Shown here: in pieces, positions 60,117 to 64,000 of the stretch
Position numbering within the stretch: the stretch's first letter is position 1
Layout of the letters: every line of letters starts with the position of its first letter
From: Lachnospiraceae bacterium
GTDB taxonomy: Bacteria > Bacillota > Clostridia > Lachnospirales > Lachnospiraceae
Direction: 5' to 3'
NCBI GenBank assembly: GCA_017546025.1
Contig: JAFYYS010000009.1
Location: 1-64,000 of the forward strand
Length of the DNA stretch: 64,000 bases
Notes under the pieces: model-generated
Seen by the model: the letters and a program-made list of their open reading frames with translations, nothing else
Databases searched by the model: none
Told to the model about the DNA's origin: nothing
Position numbers and translations under genes: made by a program

Positions 60117-62201
60117 CTATCGAACGGGCTTAATGAATACGTTATCCACGAAGAAATCCGCTCTTCCGTCGGTCTCAATATAGAGTGCCGCGGAGTTCAG
60201 CTCCTTAGGAATCGATACACGGCCTGTGATCTCGTTCCATTCTACGCTAGTAGAACTATTTACTTTCGCGATTTCAAGCGGTTCTGCTCCGTCTAAGCCT
60301 ACACGAATCTCCTTATCGGATGTCTTTACGAAGAGGTCGAAATCAACGGTGTAACCGATGTAAGCGCTGACATCGAGCTTCACGGTTGCATCCTTTTCCT
60401 GTCTCGTTACGCAAAGCGCATGTCCTTTGCCGTCAACGGACTCCTTATCCGTAACATACAAAAACGGCAGGTGACCTGCGCCGCGGATGGCAGCGATGTT
60501 GGTCTCCTCTTCAAAGCTTTCTTCCTGACCGATCAGTTCAATCTTAACATCGTCGATATAAAGCGGGCTTACCGGCTTGGGTTCATTGTCCTTCGTGTTG
60601 AAGAACAGGCGAAGCGAATGATAGTCGGTCGGTACCTTGTAGGATACGCAAAGCTGCTTCCATTCCGCACCGCCCTCAACGGTTGCAATGCTCGGGAAGG
60701 AATCCTCGATATCCACGCTCAGGTTGATCGCATCGGATTCGCTGTAAACCCAGGCACTGATCTGAATCGTCTGCCCGAGGAAATCCGAAATATCGCAGGT
60801 GATGCCCATCCAGTCGGCAAAACGGGGCGTCGTGGTAAGGGCGGCTTTTCCGCTGTGAACCTTCTCGCTCGTGTAAACACACTCGCCAAAGCCCTTCATC
60901 TTGAAGCCGTACGTATCGGGCTTCTTCGGCTCCCCGCCGTCGGGTGTCTCGAAATCGTATACGCGGTCGGACATGTCTCTTTGTACGAATGCAGGCTCTC
61001 CGAGGTCACCGCCGGTAACCGCATAAATGAGGGCATCGTATGACATTTTCCTCGAGAGATCCTTGCGGAACAGAAGCGGGTCGGCGCCGCGGATCCAGGA
61101 GTTGTCGTCGGTAAGGCCCCAGACGGTAACGGACGTCAGATTCACGCCGCCCTTCTTTGCGGCAATCAGGCGCTCGAAGAAGGCCTTGTAGAACACGGCC
61201 TGGTAGTACTCACGGTTGATGTTGGTACAGGTGCATTTGACATCGAGCTCGGTGATGTGCACCTCCGGAGCAACCTCCGCGTACTCATAAAGTGCCTTGA
61301 TGTATTCGTCGATATCGTTGTTGTCGGAAATGTGACCCTGCATGCCGATGCCGCCGAGAAGACCCTCGCCGATGACACTGCCGTGGCCGTGTCCCTCTCT
61401 TCTGAGGTTTGCGAGAATCGCCGCCTTCTTGTCCGGCTGCCACTCATTGTAATCGTTGTAAACAAGGACGGGCTGAATGGTACGAAGCGCTGCTGCGTCA
61501 TCGTCCGCCACGCCGTATTTCACGGCATACTGCGCGGAATATTTCGCAACGGCATCGTTTGCATAACGGAATGCCCAGTAGATGAAATCGTCACCGATGA
61601 CCTGATACCAGTAGCTGTTTCGAAGGCCGGTCTCGGTCTTGTCCGCAAGCTCAATCGCCTCATTGACTACGTCCCAGGCGTAGATGGTGGTGGCATAACC
61701 CTCGCGGTACATGTACTCCACCAAAGAATGAATATAGCTCTCAAGTCTTTTAAGCATCGTCTCGCGGTCCACGAAGCAGACCGGATCGAGTCGCTCAAAG
61801 AATTTCAGTCTCGGATTCTCTTTAAGCTTCTCCGGGTCAGTCGGAATCGTAACCGGCTGATAACCCTTACAGAAAGCCTCCTGTGCGCACTGGCTGTGCC
61901 ATACCATGACGTGGCCGCGCACCTTGATGCCGTTTGCTCTTGCAAAATCAAGCATCACCTTTGCGTTCGGATTGATGACGAAAGGAAGATAATCCTCCTT
62001 CGCATCGGGGCTGTTCCAGCCCATGTTGTAAGCGGGCTTGAGTTCGTTCGCGCAGGTCATGCTCGAGAACTCTTTGATGATCAGCGCTTCCTTATCGGGA
62101 TTGCCGATTTCGTTGTTCGTGAAACGGTCGTGGATGCGCTCCACGGCGGTTCCGATCCGGAAATACTCCCGATAAGTGTCCTTCAATGTCACATCTGCCA
62201 T
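60117..62201 (-). CDS. GH10 endo-1,4-beta-xylanase with C-terminal CBM-like domains
   Basis: 694 residues. GH10 barrel with the acid/base Glu181 in WDVVNEA and nucleophile Glu318 in HITELDV. Two C-terminal beta-sandwich domains (about residues 425-690) resemble carbohydrate-binding modules of the CBM4/9/22 type: KMKGFGECVYTSEKVHSGKAAL and VDFDLFVKTSDKEIRVGLD. There is no signal peptide, so it acts inside the cell on imported xylo-oligosaccharides. It probably shares a transcript with the SIMPL and GH3 genes. Confidence 0.93.
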   Translation of the reverse strand: MADVTLKDTYREYFRIGTAVERIHDRFTNNEIGNPDKEALIIKEFSSMTCANELKPAYNMGWNSPDAKEDYLPFVINPNAKVMLDFARANGIKVRGHVMVWHSQCAQEAFCKGYQPVTIPTDPEKLKENPRLKFFERLDPVCFVDRETMLKRLESYIHSLVEYMYREGYATTIYAWDVVNEAIELADKTETGLRNSYWYQVIGDDFIYWAFRYANDAVAKYSAQYAVKYGVADDDAAALRTIQPVLVYNDYNEWQPDKKAAILANLRREGHGHGSVIGEGLLGGIGMQGHISDNNDIDEYIKALYEYAEVAPEVHITELDVKCTCTNINREYYQAVFYKAFFERLIAAKKGGVNLTSVTVWGLTDDNSWIRGADPLLFRKDLSRKMSYDALIYAVTGGDLGEPAFVQRDMSDRVYDFETPDGGEPKKPDTYGFKMKGFGECVYTSEKVHSGKAALTTTPRFADWMGITCDISDFLGQTIQISAWVYSESDAINLSVDIEDSFPSIATVEGGAEWKQLCVSYKVPTDYHSLRLFFNTKDNEPKPVSPLYIDDVKIELIGQEESFEEETNIAAIRGAGHLPFLYVTDKESVDGKGHALCVTRQEKDATVKLDVSAYIGYTVDFDLFVKTSDKEIRVGLDGAEPLEIAKVNSSTSVEWNEITGRVSIPKELNSAALYIETDGRADFFVDNVFIKPVR

Positions 62202-62222
62202 GTTTTCTATACCTCTCTCTTT

Positions 62223-62639
62223 TTATCGTAAACCCTTCATGGATTGTCTGTTCTTAACGGCACCCAGCTCCTCTTCGAGGATTGCCTCGCCGGCTGCTTC
62301 GTCCTCAGGTTCTTCCGGGTCTTCCTCTATCAGGATCCCCAGATCGTTAATCCTGCCTGCATGCCGCGCCTGTTCTCCCGTTCTTCCCTCGAAGAAAATC
62401 TCCTCTTCGAAGCCCTCTTTCATTCTTTGTTTTTCTATTCTCTTCCATGCCTTCTCGGCTTTCTTCTGCTGTTTCTTTTCTTTGCGCTCACTGCGCCTTT
62501 TCCGGATGGAATGAAACAAACCGATGATATCGTTCCTGCGTATCAAAATCACTGTGCCGACAGCTAAAACGGCAAAGAATATAACCAGCCCGGTTTCAAA
62601 TACCGGATTGATATAATCCCCGTAATTAAGTAAAAACAT
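62223..62639 (-). CDS. Small membrane protein with SMKGLR tail
   Basis: 138 residues from the ATG at 62639 with GGGAG. A helix (about 13-34) is followed by a strongly basic coiled region, the segment RINDLGIL and an acidic end, finishing with EEELGAVKNRQSMKGLR. The same layout and tail are in the next gene. No known family. Adjacent to GH10. Confidence 0.7.
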   Translation of the reverse strand: MFLLNYGDYINPVFETGLVIFFAVLAVGTVILIRRNDIIGLFHSIRKRRSERKEKKQQKKAEKAWKRIEKQRMKEGFEEEIFFEGRTGEQARHAGRINDLGILIEEDPEEPEDEAAGEAILEEELGAVKNRQSMKGLR

Positions 62640-62724
62640 AACCTGTTCTCCCAACGAGATGATACATTTTCATGAAGCTGCAGTCCCACAATGCAGGTCG
62701 CAGAAAATGATACCGCTCTCCCTC

Positions 62725-63627
62725 TTATCGTAAACCCTTCATGGATTCTTCCAGATTGATTCGAACCATGCTCAGCTCGTCCTCAAGGATTGCGTCGGCG
62801 TCCTCTTCCGTGTTCGTATCCGGTTCCTTCACCGGAGCACTGTTGGCTCCCATCTGCGACGCAAGCTCTTTCTGCCTTGCTGCCTGAATTTCCGCCCAAC
62901 GCGCCGAGTTATCTTTTACCGGTATCTCCGGCACATCCGGCGTCTTCTCGGGATCTCTTTTCTTCTTCAGAAATGAAAACGAGCCGCCCGCGTACGGCTT
63001 CAGCAAACCGCATTCGCATTCCGTTGTGCCGCCTTCATTCATGCGGCCGCACTTGCATCTCCATTTTTCAAGAGCTGCCGGACCGGCGCCTGCTGCGCGG
63101 ATTCCCCGCTTCGTCATGCCGCACTGGCACAGATACGAGGAATTCCATGTTCCGCAAGCGGAACACCGCCACTCGTTCGGACCGTGACTGGCAGCTGTCT
63201 GAGCGGCGGCTTTCAGAGTCTCCGCCTGGTCAGCTGTCTCGGTTCCCTCCGCTGCTTCCACCGTTGCTTCCTTCGCGGCATCCGCTGCGAATTCATCCGC
63301 CAATTCCTCTGCAAACTCAGCCATCTCCTCGTCGTCCAGAAATCCAAGTGCATTGATTTTGACCGGACGGCGTACCGGCTCTTCCATTCTCTTTCTGGCG
63401 GCAACAGCCGCTTCGGAGCGGGAAGCCTTTTCGAACTCCTTCTTCTCCCGCCTCTCGTCTCTCGACCACCACCAGTTCTGTACGCGTCCGAGGAATTTCC
63501 TCCCGAGATTCCCGAGCCACCGGCGGATATCTTTCCTCCGGTAAATAATCGCAGTCAGCACAAGCAGACTTATCATGAACAAAGTCAACTCAGTGCTGAA
63601 CCCCCCATCATCAGTTCCATAGTACAT
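62725..63627 (-). CDS. Membrane protein with zinc-ribbon-like motifs and SMKGLR tail
   Basis: 300 residues. A short outer N-terminus, a helix (about 11-29), a basic segment, KINALGFL, an acidic/Ala-rich region, then WRCSACGTWNSSYLCQCG and WRCKCGRMNEGGTTECECG, two probable zinc knuckles. The tail EDELSMVRINLEESMKGLR matches that of the 62223 gene. GGGGGAAG lies 5 bases before the ATG. First gene of the pair, with its own promoter. Confidence 0.75.
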   Translation of the reverse strand: MYYGTDDGGFSTELTLFMISLLVLTAIIYRRKDIRRWLGNLGRKFLGRVQNWWWSRDERREKKEFEKASRSEAAVAARKRMEEPVRRPVKINALGFLDDEEMAEFAEELADEFAADAAKEATVEAAEGTETADQAETLKAAAQTAASHGPNEWRCSACGTWNSSYLCQCGMTKRGIRAAGAGPAALEKWRCKCGRMNEGGTTECECGLLKPYAGGSFSFLKKKRDPEKTPDVPEIPVKDNSARWAEIQAARQKELASQMGANSAPVKEPDTNTEEDADAILEDELSMVRINLEESMKGLR

Positions 63628-63669
63628 TGTATCTTCCCCCTACGGAATATACCTTTTTATCCAACTATA

Positions 63670-63698
63670 ATCATACAATAAAGGGCGTGGAAAAGCAA
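63670..63698 (-). promoter_or_regulatory. Promoter of the SMKGLR pair
   Basis: Minus-strand TTGCTT (63693-63698), 17-base spacer and TATGAT (63670-63675), 43 bases before the start codon. Confidence 0.65.
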
Positions 63699-64000
63699 CA
63701 GAACAGCATCAACAATACAACATATGACATTTAGCACAAAAAGGCAACTTTGCACATTTCTTCAGGAAAATGCCATAGAGCACGATAAAAAATATCATTA
63801 TACCCTATCGTCCTTCAGAATGTTGCACAAAGAAAAAGAAAAAGTTTGTGCACACATACAATATGTTGTGTTTTTGCATTTTGGGGCTGACTATCTTGTG
63901 GTTATGCTGTATCGTTTGCATCACGAACCGCAAATGAGTGTCCCGGGAACATCATTCAGCGGTGCAAAATAGGAATACTCAAAAATTAATATGTGAGGGA
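63699..64000. other. AT-rich intergenic region with a TGCACAAA inverted repeat
   Basis: I see no supported gene here. The stretch is clearly richer in A+T than the rest of the window. It contains a perfect inverted repeat TGCACAAA (63824-63831)/TTTGTGCA (63845-63852) and one dispersed-motif copy (63765-63772). The last bases (GTGAGGGA) look like a ribosome site for a plus-strand gene starting just off the edge. Confidence 0.55.

Noticed and set aside
63151-63166. GTTCCGCAAGCGGAAC palindrome as a third copy of the structured repeat
   Set aside because: Only this 16-base hairpin matches; the flanks code for the zinc-knuckle protein, so it is more likely chance or convergence.
63724-63972. 82-codon plus-strand open frame in the AT-rich end
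   Set aside because: No ribosome site, no recognisable motif, and residues typical of translated AT-rich spacer; it also reads through the TGCACAAA dyad.

Overview
The window looks like chromosome from a gut or rumen member of the Clostridia, most probably Lachnospiraceae. The evidence is the rpsF-ssb-rpsR order, strong AGGAGG-type ribosome binding sites, TPTP-rich surface-protein linkers, a domain-swapped GH3 beta-glucosidase beside a leaderless GH10 xylanase, an ECF vitamin transporter and a DUF951/DUF1934 gene set. GC content is moderate, about 50-55% by eye. Most genes lie on the minus strand. I see no phage, insertion sequence, CRISPR array or rRNA. The only RNA gene is one tRNA-Leu(AAG).

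Layout. 1-346: 3'-truncated IMP cyclohydrolase family gene. 504-1874: MATE efflux pump. 1936-10750: a tight six-gene minus-strand operon encoding two paralogous membrane-anchored McrB-type AAA+ ATPases, a third protein that looks like a degenerate AAA+ relative, a DUF2357-like coiled-coil protein, a membrane-anchored YDG-repeat protein and a membrane-anchored transglutaminase/YDG protein. This is the best candidate for an undescribed system. 10891-12251: tRNA-Leu and the S6-SSB-S18 operon. 12493-16599: DUF951, ispE, and a plus-strand run of CPBP protease, esterase, murI and DUF1934. 16658-19756: thiamin operon (thiD-thiC-thiN) behind a TPP riboswitch, with a structured dispersed repeat inserted between riboswitch and thiD.

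19770-33866: mixed housekeeping and envelope genes, namely a PAP2-like membrane protein, a glycosyltransferase, a PurF-like protein without its catalytic cysteine, a YwlG-type protein, a PTS IIC-like membrane protein, a CAP-domain surface protein, a rhomboid protease, nadE, pgi, a VanY-type peptidase and a cold shock protein. 34109-43889: PTS enzyme I, AlaX-type editing protein, nuclease, lipoprotein, acetyltransferase, isomerase and an ABC-2 exporter. 44030-47783: ECF sigma factor with membrane partner, then a LiaS/NarX-type two-component pair.

47847-54151: a cobalamin-riboswitch-controlled operon with an ECF cobalamin transporter (T, fused A, S) and two surface proteins. One of these combines an alpha-toroid and a transcobalamin-like C-terminal domain, the same parts as mammalian intrinsic factor. 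54154-63627: ABC exporter, a P-loop kinase with a histone-H1-like tail, GH3, SIMPL protein, GH10 and two related small membrane proteins. 63628-64000 is AT-rich and holds no convincing gene.

Across the whole window a short sequence, GGMAAATG (often extended to GGAAAATGTGAC or GGCAAATGCC), recurs far more often than chance predicts. It is often paired as inverted repeats between genes. It is reported as a separate finding.
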